Shown: positions 1-6,611, counted from the stretch's first letter. The stretch: DNA of 15,128 nucleotides from Gemmatimonadota bacterium (GCA_019689775.1 JADGGV010000044.1:1-15128), one strand, 5' to 3'. Numbers and translations: made by a program. Notes: generated by a model not told the origin, from the letters alone.

Positions 1-23
1 GGGAGCCGGCATGGCCGGCTCCC
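1..23. repeat. Inverted repeat (10-bp arms, 3-base loop) at window edge
   Basis: Bases 1-10 (GGGAGCCGGC) are exactly reverse-complemented by 14-23, around the loop ATG. The arms would form a strong hairpin, but no T-run follows on the plus strand. It lies 145 bases past the 3' end of the minus-strand lipoprotein gene and at the window edge, so it could be a terminator remnant of a gene outside the window. The rest of 24-167 shows nothing I can support. Confidence 0.4.
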
Positions 24-167
24 CGTTCGCGCGCAGCGGCGCGGACTCTCCGTCGGCCGCGTGCCCACGCGCACGTCGCGAACCGCGGAGGCGAGCGCGG
101 GTGTATACCGAGGGCGCCGCGGCGAGCGTCGTTCGCGGCATCGCGCCGGGACGCGACCCGCCCGGCC

Positions 168-839
168 TCAGGGCCAGCGCGGGAAGCCGCCGCGGCGCGG
201 GAAGCCGCCGCCGATCCGGTCGCCGGGGCCCGGGATGATCCCGCCGCGCCCGCGCCGGTCGTGCTCGTCGCAGGGGTCGATCCCCGAGTGGCCGCCGCGG
301 ATGATGATCACGCCGCCGCCCGGCAGGCCGATCCCCACGCCGCCCGGCATCCCGGGCATGCGCGTGCCGACGTCGGTCGGACCGGACCACCCGCCGCCCC
401 AGCGGCCGCGGCGCCGCGGCTCCTCCTGCGGCTCCGTCGGCTCGGGCGCCGTCGGTTCCGGCTCGGGCGCGGCGATCGGCTCCGTCGTGGGCGCCGTCTC
501 CGCCGCCGTGATGATCGTCGGCTGCGGCTCCGGCGCCGCGACCGGCGCCGGCGGCGCGGGTTTCGGCGTCCGCTTCGGCTTCGGCGTCGGCTTCGGCCTC
601 GGGGTCTTCGCGGGGTGCCGGACCGGGTGGGCGGAACCGCTCCGGGCGGCGGCGCGTGGCTGGGCCTTGAGCTCGCCGGCAAGCTCGATCGGCGAGGCGA
701 CGCGCGCCGGCCGGTCGAGCTCGCGCAACGCCAGATCGAGGTCGGCATCGAACCCCGTGTGCCGTTCGGGGTTCGAGCGGGAGCAGGCGGCCACGAGACC
801 GATCGCCGAGACGGCGACGACCGCGATTGGAGTGCGCAT
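168..839 (-). CDS. Pro/Lys-rich, Gly-rich putative lipoprotein
   Basis: 223-residue predicted lipoprotein of unknown function. The start is the ATG at 839, because a clear Shine-Dalgarno (GGGAGGG) sits just upstream; an ATG six codons earlier would place that site inside the gene. Residues 1-18 are a signal peptide and LVAAC (15-19) is a lipobox, so Cys19 should be lipidated. A middle section (about 60-130) is built of PKP/PKPKRTPKP and PEP/TEP repeats, like a TonB-type periplasm-spanning linker, but no TonB C-terminal domain follows. The last 80 residues are Gly-rich and positively charged, with a GGGVIIIRGG stretch and one further Cys in DPCDEHDRR. The 'PEP' runs are repeat units, not a PEP-CTERM sorting signal. 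It diverges from the next lipoprotein gene with 16 bases between starts. Reality of the gene is supported by signal peptide plus Shine-Dalgarno; function is unknown. Confidence 0.72.
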   Translation of the reverse strand: MRTPIAVVAVSAIGLVAACSRSNPERHTGFDADLDLALRELDRPARVASPIELAGELKAQPRAAARSGSAHPVRHPAKTPRPKPTPKPKRTPKPAPPAPVAAPEPQPTIITAAETAPTTEPIAAPEPEPTAPEPTEPQEEPRRRGRWGGGWSGPTDVGTRMPGMPGGVGIGLPGGGVIIIRGGHSGIDPCDEHDRRGRGGIIPGPGDRIGGGFPRRGGFPRWP

Positions 840-855
840 GGGGCCCTCCCTTTCC

Positions 856-1374
856 ATGAGGCGAGAACCGTCTTACCACCGGCCGGTCCGGAAAGTTCTC
901 CGGACGTGCCTCGTGCTGGCCGCGCCGGCGCTCGCGGCCGCCTGCGGCGCGCCCCGCCCCGCGCCCGGACCCGACCCCGCGCTCGCCGACACGCTGAAGG
1001 GGCTCATCCAGCGAGCCTACGACTTCAGCCGTCCCGGCGTCGCGGAGCGGATGAGCTCGCTCTACCCCGATACCGGCCGCGTCATCTCGGCCAGCGGCGG
1101 CCAGCTCATCACGACCGCCGACTCGCTGCGCAGTGGCATCCGCAGCTTCTGGGACTACGTCGGCAAGAACATGCGCGACGCCCGCTGGCAGTGGGAGGCC
1201 GTCTACGTCGACCGGCTCGGACCCGACGCCGCCGCGCTCACCGGCACGTGGTCCATCCCGCACATCGCTCCGGATGGCCAACCGCACGTCATCCGCGGCG
1301 CCTGGACCGCGGTGTTCCGGCGCATCCACGGCCGCTGGATGGTCGTGCAGGAGCACCTCTCGCGCAGCGAGTGA
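856..1374 (+). CDS. SnoaL/DUF4440-like (NTF2-fold) lipoprotein
   Basis: 172 residues. Residues 1-29 form a signal peptide with a basic n-region (RRE...RPVRKVLRT), a hydrophobic core (CLVLAAPALAA) and AAAC ending at Cys30, a slightly relaxed lipobox. The mature part reads like a small NTF2-fold protein of the SnoaL-like/DUF4440 group: helix 'LKGLIQRAYDFSRPG', then a conserved-looking end 'RGAWTAVFRRIHGRWMVVQEHLS'. Such domains are cone-shaped pockets used as small enzymes or binding proteins; the ligand cannot be read from sequence. I chose ATG 856 because it gives a complete signal peptide; an in-frame ATG at 838 would overlap the divergent start. No Shine-Dalgarno precedes either, because the adjoining bases are the reverse complement of the neighbour's. 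Initiation may be leaderless. Fold assignment is moderately sure; function is open. Confidence 0.78.
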   Translation: MRREPSYHRPVRKVLRTCLVLAAPALAAACGAPRPAPGPDPALADTLKGLIQRAYDFSRPGVAERMSSLYPDTGRVISASGGQLITTADSLRSGIRSFWDYVGKNMRDARWQWEAVYVDRLGPDAAALTGTWSIPHIAPDGQPHVIRGAWTAVFRRIHGRWMVVQEHLSRSE

Positions 1375-1558
1375 GCGCCGCGGCGCCCGCGTCCGCCGCC
1401 GAGGAGCGCAGGATTCGGTCCCGGCGGATGGAGGGCCTCGAGGCCTCCGGCGCTCCGCGTCCACGCCTTCGCCTGCCCGCTACGCCGCGGCCGACTTGCC
1501 GCGCGCCCCTGGACCTTGGTCGGATTGGACGCGATCCCGCGATCGGTTAGCGTCCGGC

Positions 1559-2290
1559 GTGTTCGCCCCGATCCAGTCCCTCCGGTTCCGTCGGCCGCAC
1601 GGCGCCGCCGCCGGCCGTCGGCTCTGGCGACGGCTCGCGCCGATCGGCCTCCTCGCGCTGTGCGCGTGCGCGACCGCGGCGCCGATCCCCGAGCGCCCCG
1701 GGCTCTACGTCCTCGACCCGTTGCTGCTCGAGCGGATCGACACCATCGCTGCGCTCAGTCCGTCGTTTCGCGCAGCCGTCGCGGAGCTCGCCCGGGCGCC
1801 GTTCCCCGTCGCGATCGGCAACGAGGAGCAGCTCGGCCATCGTGTGTATCCGTGGCTTCAGCGGCAAGACACGTCCTGGGGCGGGGCGAACTGGAGCGAG
1901 GCCGCCGGCGTGGACGAGCCGATCCGCCGCGCCCTCATCGTGATCCGGCGGCGGTTCATCGAGCGGCGCTACGGCCCGCCGGCGGGCGGCCCGCGACGGC
2001 TGCTCGAGGTGATCGACTTCACGCTGATCCACGAGATCTACGGCCACGTCCTCCCGATCCTCGAGCACGGCTCGCAGCGTGGCGCCTGCCCCGACGCGCC
2101 GCGCCCGGGCGAACGAGAGGCGTGCGTGGAGACGCGCGAGCGCCGGATCGCCGAGGAAATCGAGCGCGCCCTCCATGTGCTCGGCGCTCCCGCCCGCATC
2201 GGGACGAGCGGCCCCGGCGGCCCGGCGGCGTGGCGCGAGGTTGATCTCCAGCGTGGCGGCGCGGAGCGGCCGGGGTCGGGAAGGCGGTAG
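1559..2290 (+). CDS. Putative lipoprotein with HEIYGH (HExxxH) motif
   Basis: 243 residues from a GTG start at 1559, the nearest in-frame start giving a signal peptide: basic n-region (RRPHG...RRLWRR), hydrophobic APIGLLALCA, and lipidation candidates Cys35 or Cys37. The mature domain has a hydrophobic helix (VIDFTLIHEIYGHVLPILEH, residues 151-170) carrying H158-E159-x-x-x-H163. This resembles a zinc metallopeptidase helix, but the spacing is one residue longer than the classical HExxH, so enzymatic activity is not established. Acidic residues in ETRERRIAEEIERAL (191-205) could supply a further ligand. A Cys pair (Cys177 and Cys189) flanks a loop. I do not recognise the family. The gene is convergent with the PEP-CTERM gene. 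The C-terminal 20 residues are low-complexity (GGAERPGSGRR). Coding support is good: third positions are nearly all G/C and the hydrophobic patterning is sensible. Confidence 0.7.
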   Translation: MFAPIQSLRFRRPHGAAAGRRLWRRLAPIGLLALCACATAAPIPERPGLYVLDPLLLERIDTIAALSPSFRAAVAELARAPFPVAIGNEEQLGHRVYPWLQRQDTSWGGANWSEAAGVDEPIRRALIVIRRRFIERRYGPPAGGPRRLLEVIDFTLIHEIYGHVLPILEHGSQRGACPDAPRPGEREACVETRERRIAEEIERALHVLGAPARIGTSGPGGPAAWREVDLQRGGAERPGSGRR

Positions 2291-2345
2291 GGTTCGGCCG
2301 GCGGCCGACCGGCGCATCGCGGCAGGCGCCACGCGACGCGGGACC

Positions 2346-2379
2346 GGAGCGGCGCTCGGCCCGGGCCGCGCGCCGCTCC
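2346..2379. terminator. Hairpin between convergent genes, probable bidirectional terminator
   Basis: GGAGCGGCGC (2346-2355) is exactly reverse-complemented at 2370-2379. The 14-base loop itself contains the palindrome GGCCCGGGCC (2358-2367), so the whole can fold into one long stem. It lies between two stop codons that face each other (2290 plus, 2387 minus). There is no T-run on either side, so this is a GC-rich, non-canonical terminator by position and structure only. A second, smaller hairpin follows the plus-strand stop at 2291-2310. Confidence 0.5.
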
Positions 2380-2386
2380 CCGCGCC

Positions 2387-3145
2387 TCACCCGGGCGGCT
2401 GCGCCTTGCGGCGGCGGCGGAGCGCGCCGAGGCCGGCCAGTCCGGAACCCAGCAGGACCATCGTGGCAGGCTCGGGCGTGGTGATGACGGGCAGGCGAGC
2501 CCCCGCGAACGTCAAATTGTCGAGCGCGACCAAGTCGGCGACGTCTTCGACGTTCTTGACGTAGAACGAGATCCCGGCGATGGCGTTCTCCCCCGAGGTC
2601 GTCCGGAGCCCGTAGAACTCGAATCCCGCCTGGCTGTTGACGATGGAGCCGAGCGGCGCGCCCGTGGCATCGAACGCCTGGATCGTGGTGCTGCCCGCGA
2701 AATCGAAGGAGCCGCCCTTGAGCCCGACGGCGGCGACCGGCACGCTGAACAGGACCGAGATCGGGCCGGCGAACGAGGGGTCGCCGCTCAGGACCGGTGA
2801 TGTGGCGCCGACCGCACCATCGTTCACCACCTCCGTGATCACGGTCGTGTCGAGCGTGAGCGGCCCCGAAGGCAGGCCGGTGAGCGTGCGCTGGTCGGTG
2901 CCGGTCACCCTCTGGCCGACGAAGGCGCCGGCGAAGCTGACGGTCACGTCGCCGAGTCCATCGACATTCAGGAGCGTGAAGCTGGGATTTTTCGCGCCGA
3001 GCATCCCGGTAAAGTCGATCACCGGATCGAGAGGCGTGAACCAATCGGGCTCGAGACCCACGACTTGCGCGCTCGCGGGCCGCGCGCCGAAGGCCCCGGC
3101 GAGAACCAACAGGAGCACCCCTCGTCGGGAGCTACGCCATCGCAT
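2387..3145 (-). CDS. PEP-CTERM sorting-domain exported protein
   Basis: 252 residues from ATG 3145; a GTG two codons earlier (3151) is possible and neither has a good Shine-Dalgarno. Residues 1-26 are a Sec signal peptide (MRWRSSRRG, hydrophobic core, ASA|Q). The body is beta-rich, with runs such as DVTVSFAGAFVG and PISVLFSVPVAAVGLKGG plus FDFAGSTTIQAFDATGAPLG, typical of secreted extracellular-matrix-type proteins. The C-terminus has the full tripartite PEP-CTERM signal: TPEPAT, a hydrophobic helix (MVLLGSGLAGLGAL) and an RRRRK cluster. Proteins of this type are cleaved and handled by exosortase (EpsH/XrtA family) during surface display or polysaccharide-linked export. No exosortase lies in this window, so it must act in trans. 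The C-terminal signal is near certain; what the body binds is unknown. Confidence 0.9.
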   Translation of the reverse strand: MRWRSSRRGVLLLVLAGAFGARPASAQVVGLEPDWFTPLDPVIDFTGMLGAKNPSFTLLNVDGLGDVTVSFAGAFVGQRVTGTDQRTLTGLPSGPLTLDTTVITEVVNDGAVGATSPVLSGDPSFAGPISVLFSVPVAAVGLKGGSFDFAGSTTIQAFDATGAPLGSIVNSQAGFEFYGLRTTSGENAIAGISFYVKNVEDVADLVALDNLTFAGARLPVITTPEPATMVLLGSGLAGLGALRRRRKAQPPG

Positions 3146-3170
3146 GGGCACGTCCGTGCACGTAGGACGT

Positions 3171-3854
3171 TACAGCCTCTGTGACCGACATCGTGCGTCC
3201 TGCGACCGCCGGCCCGATCGCGCGCGACGTCGCCCCCACCCGGCGGAAGCGCGGCTCGGGCAGCGGATGCCGAGCCCCCTGCGTGGCGCGCAGAGGACGG
3301 CGCCCGGACCGGGTCCGGGATCACCCCCAGAGGCGGACAGGGCCAGATGTCGAGCCACGTGGCTCCGAACCGGTGGCGTGTCTGCTGGAGGCGCGACTAC
3401 GGGAAGCGGCGTGAAATTACGCAAGTCCCGGGCCTGAGCGGGGCCGCGGCCGCCCGGGACGTGGCCGCGATCCAGCGTAAGCCGCGGAACGGCGCGGCCC
3501 TACGGGGGCGACGGCCTCCGCCCGGCGGCCCCGTGCGACCGTATCGTCGACACCATTACCGTGCGCCTGGGGCCACAGCGCGGGGCCCCGCGGGGGACGC
3601 CGACGCGTTGCCGGCGCCGGCCGGCGGCGCCGTGTCGTCCGCGGCGCGCTTCTGGGCCGTCCGCGAGCGGCCGGAGCGCGTCCGCACCCGGGTGCTCGCG
3701 GCGTTCCGCCCGCGCGTGCAGCGCCTGCTCGACGACCTCGCGGACGACGCCGAGACCGGCGCCGACTTGCCGCGGCGCTGGCGCCGCATCCACCGCGCGC
3801 GCGTGCGCACGCTCGTCGCCAAATCCTGGTGCGTCGTCGTCGCCCGTGTTATAC
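3171..3854. other. Gene-poor gap with a coding-like remnant
   Basis: No complete gene is supported here. The part nearest the PEP-CTERM start has a small inverted repeat (ACGTCC at 3150-3155 against GGACGT at 3165-3170) that would fall in that gene's 5' leader. From about 3570 to 3840 the plus frame that later encodes the methyltransferase shows strongly biased third positions (only one A/T among roughly 67 codons from 3632) and reads like a basic helical protein (RVQRLLDDLADDAETG, RRWRRIHRARVRTLVAKSW). It has no convincing start and no stop before the palindrome, so it may be a decayed gene end. 3171-3560 shows nothing I can support. Confidence 0.4.
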
Positions 3855-3871
3855 ATACGTACGTATATGAT
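3855..3871 (+). promoter_or_regulatory. 12-bp perfect palindrome (putative TetR operator) overlapping a -10-like box
   Basis: ATACGTACGTAT at 3855-3866 is a perfect palindrome inside an A/T-rich island in otherwise very GC-rich DNA. A near-consensus -10 hexamer, TATGAT, begins at its last base (3866-3871). No convincing -35 box is visible 16-18 bases upstream. The site is 29 bases before the methyltransferase start codon and in front of a set that includes a TetR-family gene. Short A/T-bordered palindromes of this kind are typical TetR operators, so binding here would block the promoter. The palindrome is seen directly; operator function is inferred. Confidence 0.6.
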
Positions 3872-3895
3872 GCCCTGAGCGGAGACACGAAACCG

Positions 3896-4393
3896 ATGAA
3901 CGCCACGGAGAATCGAACGGAGACGCGCCGACGGGACACGGCCGACGTGATCGCGCCGCCGCCGGTGCTCTTCGGCACGGCGCTGATCGCCGCGCTCGCG
4001 GCGCACGCGGTCCACCCGATCCGCATCGCGGCGTTCGCGGGAGGCGTCCTGCGCCTGGCGGGCGTCGCGCCGATCGCGCTGGGTCTCGCGCTGAGCGTCG
4101 GCGTGATGCGCGCGTTCGGCCGGGCGGCGACGCCGGTGCCGCCCTACCGTCCGACGACGCGCCTGGTCACGACGGGACTCTACCGCTACACGCGCAACCC
4201 CGACTACATCGGCCAGACGCTCGTGTACGTGGGCGTCGCGGTCGCCGCGAACAGTTGGTGGCCGCTGTTCCTCCTCCCGGCGGTGCTCCTCGTCGTCAAG
4301 CGCGGCGTGGTCGTGCGGGAGGAGCGATACCTGGAGGCGAAGTTCGGGGCGGCGTACCGCGACTACGCGGCCCGGGTGCCGCGCTGGTTGTGA
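3896..4393 (+). CDS. Isoprenylcysteine carboxyl methyltransferase (ICMT/PEMT)-family membrane protein
   Basis: 165 residues. The N-terminal 20 residues are hydrophilic, followed by hydrophobic segments at about 22-40, 43-72, 104-118 and 120-138. The C-terminal half carries the family signature: GLYRYTRNPDYIGQ (94-107, the RNPxY methyl-donor region) and EERYLEAKFGAAYRDY then VPRWL (142-165, the EE...FG..Y..Y..VPRW block). These enzymes use S-adenosylmethionine at the membrane; bacterial members methylate varied lipophilic or small substrates, and prenylated proteins are unlikely here. ATG 3896 was chosen because upstream sequence in the same frame runs through the operator-promoter region; GGAG at 3881-3884 is a rather distant Shine-Dalgarno. 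The gene is followed by a TetR gene after 131 bases, probably on the same transcript. Family assignment is confident; the substrate is unknown. Confidence 0.88.
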   Translation: MNATENRTETRRRDTADVIAPPPVLFGTALIAALAAHAVHPIRIAAFAGGVLRLAGVAPIALGLALSVGVMRAFGRAATPVPPYRPTTRLVTTGLYRYTRNPDYIGQTLVYVGVAVAANSWWPLFLLPAVLLVVKRGVVVREERYLEAKFGAAYRDYAARVPRWL

Positions 4394-4524
4394 CCGCTCG
4401 GGCGTCGGTGGTCGGGCCGCGCCCGGCGTCCTCCGGTGCGGAGGCGCGCGTCGTTCCCCGGTCGGCTTGACGAGATCCAGCGGCGCTCGCCCGCCGCCAT
4501 CCGTTCGGCGCTGGAGCCCGGATC

Positions 4525-5133
4525 ATGGGACACAAGGAAGACCTGCTCGACGGCGCCAAGCGCTGCCTCTACGAGCGCGGCTACGCACGCACGACCGCGC
4601 GCGACATCGTGGCCGCGTCCGGCACCAACCTGGCCTCGATCGGCTACCACTTCGGCTCGAAGGACGCGCTGCTCGTCACCGCCCTGATGGAGGCGATCGA
4701 CGAGTGGGGCGACCGCCTCGCCCAAACGCTCGCCGCGGAGGGCGTGCCATCGGGCGACCCGCTCACGCGCCTGGCGGCGATCTGGACCCGGATCATCGAT
4801 TCGTTCGACGCGCACCGGCCGCTCTGGGTCGCGGTGTTCGAGGCGCTCGTGCAGGTCGGGCACTCACCCGAGCTACGCCGCTACCTCGCCGACGCGGCGC
4901 AGCACGGCCGGGAGCGCATCGTCGCGACCTTCGGGGACGGCGACGCCGCCGCCGACCCGGACCGGGCCCGCACGACGGGCGCGTTCTTCCAGGCGCTCCT
5001 GCTGGGCGTGATGGCGCAGTGGCTCATCGATCCGGACCGGGCGCCCTCCGGCCACGACCTCGGCGCCGCGCTGCGCACCCTCGTCGCGAGCGCGGACGCC
5101 GCGCAGCGAGTAGTGGAAGGCGACGATGCGTGA
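4525..5133 (+). CDS. TetR/AcrR-family transcriptional regulator
   Basis: 202 residues. The N-terminal DNA-binding domain is textbook TetR: LLDGAKRCLYERGYARTTARDIVAASGTNLASIGYHFGSKDALL (7-50), with the recognition helix around TNLASIGYHF. Residues 60-200 are the helical ligand-binding and dimerisation domain, which varies too much to name a ligand. The ATG at 4525 has a Shine-Dalgarno (GGAG at 4513-4516) with 8-base spacing. The stop codon lies inside the next gene: ATGCGTGA contains both the GNAT start and this stop, an 8-base overlap that implies translational coupling. The gene lies behind the methyltransferase and about 660 bases downstream of the ATACGTACGTAT palindrome, so it likely represses its own set and responds to a small hydrophobic molecule. 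Family is certain; target and inducer are inferred. Confidence 0.93.
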   Translation: MGHKEDLLDGAKRCLYERGYARTTARDIVAASGTNLASIGYHFGSKDALLVTALMEAIDEWGDRLAQTLAAEGVPSGDPLTRLAAIWTRIIDSFDAHRPLWVAVFEALVQVGHSPELRRYLADAAQHGRERIVATFGDGDAAADPDRARTTGAFFQALLLGVMAQWLIDPDRAPSGHDLGAALRTLVASADAAQRVVEGDDA

Positions 5134-5623
5134 GCCCCTCACCGTGCGGCGCGCGGCCCCCGGCGACGAACCGATCCTGCGAGCGCTCCGCCTCGAGGCG
5201 CTCACGGAGGCCCCCGACGCGTTCGCGTCGACCTACGAGCGGGAGCTGGCGCGCACGACGGCGGACTGGCGGCGCTGGTTCTCGCCCGGGGTCACGTTCC
5301 TCCTCGAGGACGCCGGGACCCCGCGCGGCCTCGTGGCGGGCATGCACGACGCGGAGGACCCCGGCGTCGTCTACCTCATGGCCATGTGGGTGCACCCCGC
5401 GCTGCGCGGCTCGGGCGCGGCCGACGCCCTCGTGGCCGAGCATCTGGCGTGGGCGCGCGGCGAGGGCGCCTGGCTCGCGCGCCTGGACGTGATGGCGACG
5501 AACGCGCGCGCGCGCCGCCTCTACGAGCGCCACGGCTTCCGCCTGACCGGCCAGGAAAAGGTGCGGGAGGCGGATGGGCGCGTGGAGCTGCGGATGGAGC
5601 GACCGCTCGACTCCGCTGCGTGA
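5126..5623 (+). CDS. GNAT-family N-acetyltransferase
   Basis: 165 residues, single GNAT domain. The start of the fold is LTVRRAAPGDEPILRALRLEAL (5-26). The acetyl-CoA-binding beta4-alpha3 unit is VYLMAMWVHPALRGSGAADALV (82-103), where RGSGAA is the pyrophosphate loop. The alpha4/beta5 signature NARARRLYERHGFRLTG follows at 126-142, including the general-acid-type Tyr. Such enzymes transfer acetyl from acetyl-CoA to an amine: antibiotic, polyamine, amino acid or protein N-terminus. The FASTYERE segment near residue 33 is common in the broad, uncharacterised RimI-like/antibiotic-type members. It starts within the TetR gene's last codons, so it is co-expressed and probably under TetR control; a detoxification role for a substrate sensed by the regulator is a guess. 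Confidence 0.9.
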   Translation: MREPLTVRRAAPGDEPILRALRLEALTEAPDAFASTYERELARTTADWRRWFSPGVTFLLEDAGTPRGLVAGMHDAEDPGVVYLMAMWVHPALRGSGAADALVAEHLAWARGEGAWLARLDVMATNARARRLYERHGFRLTGQEKVREADGRVELRMERPLDSAA

Positions 5624-5894
5624 CCGCGGCGGATCGCCGGAAAGGCGACCGTCCCCGGGGGCGCGTCGCGGTCGGTCGCGCACCGGCGCACCGGTAGGAA
5701 CGCCCGATGTCGCCGGGCGCCCTCACACCTCGAGGCCGGCTGCTTTTCCTCCCGCGCTGTAGCCGAAAGTTCAACCCGGAGGCTCACGCCGCCACGGCGG
5801 CACGCAACGGACGAGCGCTGCGGAAGAGCCGGGGCGGTTCGGCTTTCATCGATGTCGGCCGGGGCCGTGCCGGCGGCGGCCGCCGACGCCACGG
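5624..5894. other. Gap between convergent genes, nothing coding supported
   Basis: 271 bases between the GNAT stop and the stop of the minus-strand orphan gene. It holds weak inverted repeats only: CGCCCG (5701-5706) against CGGGCG (5714-5719), and GCGACCG against CGGTCGC around 5646-5680. These may help end transcription, but no T-run accompanies them. Open frames here have third-position composition unlike the real genes. Confidence 0.4.
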
Positions 5895-6353
5895 CTACGG
5901 CCCTCGCAGTCGCCTGAGGTGCTCCTGGATCGCCAGGGCCACGTCGGGCGGGATCGTTGCGCTCATCATCCGCGTGCGCGCGTCGGTGATGAGCTCCACC
6001 CAGTCGCCCTCGAGCTCGAAGAGCGTCCCGCGCACCTCGTTCTCGCCCATCACCAGCTTGCCCGCAAGCTGGCGCGCCGTCGCGCGGCCACCCATTCGGT
6101 GCAGCCCAAGGAGCACGCGCTGCTGCTCGGGCGTGAGATCGTCGATCGATGCCTCGTGCAAAGCTGACTCCGTTGACGCGTCCCGCGGCCGCAGCCCAGC
6201 GACCGCCTCGTCCAGCTCGGCGAACCTCTCGATCGGGACGTCGCCGAGCGGCGCGCGGATCGTGACGAACCGCCCCACTTCGTCGATCGCGCCGGCGGCC
6301 GCGGTGCTCGCGACGCGACAGCCCCGGCGCCCCGCGCGGCGCTCGCGCGGCAA
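5895..6353 (-). CDS. Small protein with winged-helix-like C-terminal half, function unknown
   Basis: Up to 152 residues. The upstream in-frame stop (TAG) is five codons before the only candidate long start, a TTG at 6353. Other choices are a GTG at 6278 (127 residues) or internal starts; none has a clear Shine-Dalgarno, so the 5' end is uncertain. The middle reads TIRAPLGDVPIERFAELDEAVAGL. From 73 on, LTPEQQRVLLGLHRMGGRATARQLAGKLVM and VRGTLFELEGDWVEL resemble a helix-turn-helix with wing, as in MarR-type domains, followed by a helical tail. It could bind DNA or be a protein-interaction module. I do not recognise the family. It is convergent with the GNAT gene and lies downstream of the tRNA on the same strand. 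Coding is supported by third-position G/C bias and sensible hydrophobic patterning. Confidence 0.6.
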   Translation of the reverse strand: MPRERRAGRRGCRVASTAAAGAIDEVGRFVTIRAPLGDVPIERFAELDEAVAGLRPRDASTESALHEASIDDLTPEQQRVLLGLHRMGGRATARQLAGKLVMGENEVRGTLFELEGDWVELITDARTRMMSATIPPDVALAIQEHLRRLRGP

Positions 6354-6556
6354 AGCCGATGCCGTCTAGCCCGCCGGCATGCCAGCTCGGCGAGAGGCCC
6401 GCCGCGATCGTCTGCTCGCTGTGATTGATCCGCGCCCACAGTATCGGCGGCGGAGGAGGCTGGCTTGAACGGTCCGGCGGGCCCGGAGGTCTTGTACCAT
6501 AGCGGAGTGCGCCCGTCGGGATCGCGATCGGGCGCCTCGCGGCGGGCAAACCGCCG

Positions 6557-6596
6557 AAAAGGCCACGGCCCCGCCGCAGAGACCGCGACGGGGCCG
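6557..6596 (-). terminator. Probable factor-independent terminator after tRNA-Pro
   Basis: On the minus strand, CGGCCCCGTCGC pairs with GCGGCGGGGCCG (12 bp, one G-U pair) around a 7-base loop. A four-T run follows five bases later (6557-6560). The arms occupy plus positions 6566-6577 and 6585-6596. On the plus strand the G-U position becomes a C-A mismatch, so the hairpin favours minus-strand RNA. It starts 16 bases after the tRNA 3' end, as expected for its terminator. Confidence 0.65.
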
Positions 6597-6611
6597 GACG
6601 TTCGGAGAGAA

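Noticed and set aside
400..540. PEP-CTERM signal in the first lipoprotein
   Set aside because: PEP occurs several times within a linker, with no following hydrophobic helix or basic cluster at the C-terminus.
61..855. Long plus-strand open frame running into the SnoaL-like gene
   Set aside because: It is antisense to the Pro-rich lipoprotein gene, consists of Arg/Gly/Ser-rich translation, and is open only because high GC makes stop codons rare. The real gene begins at 856 with its signal peptide.
1429..1450. GGCCTCGAGGCC palindrome after the SnoaL-like gene as an operator
   Set aside because: A short GC palindrome of this kind is expected by chance in such DNA, and no promoter or regulator is associated. 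It may be a weak hairpin only.
3346..3895. ICMT gene starting at the far upstream ATG (3347)
   Set aside because: It would read through an A/T-rich palindrome and -10-like box, and the first 80 codons lack coding bias. The hydrophilic start at 3896 fits the family length.
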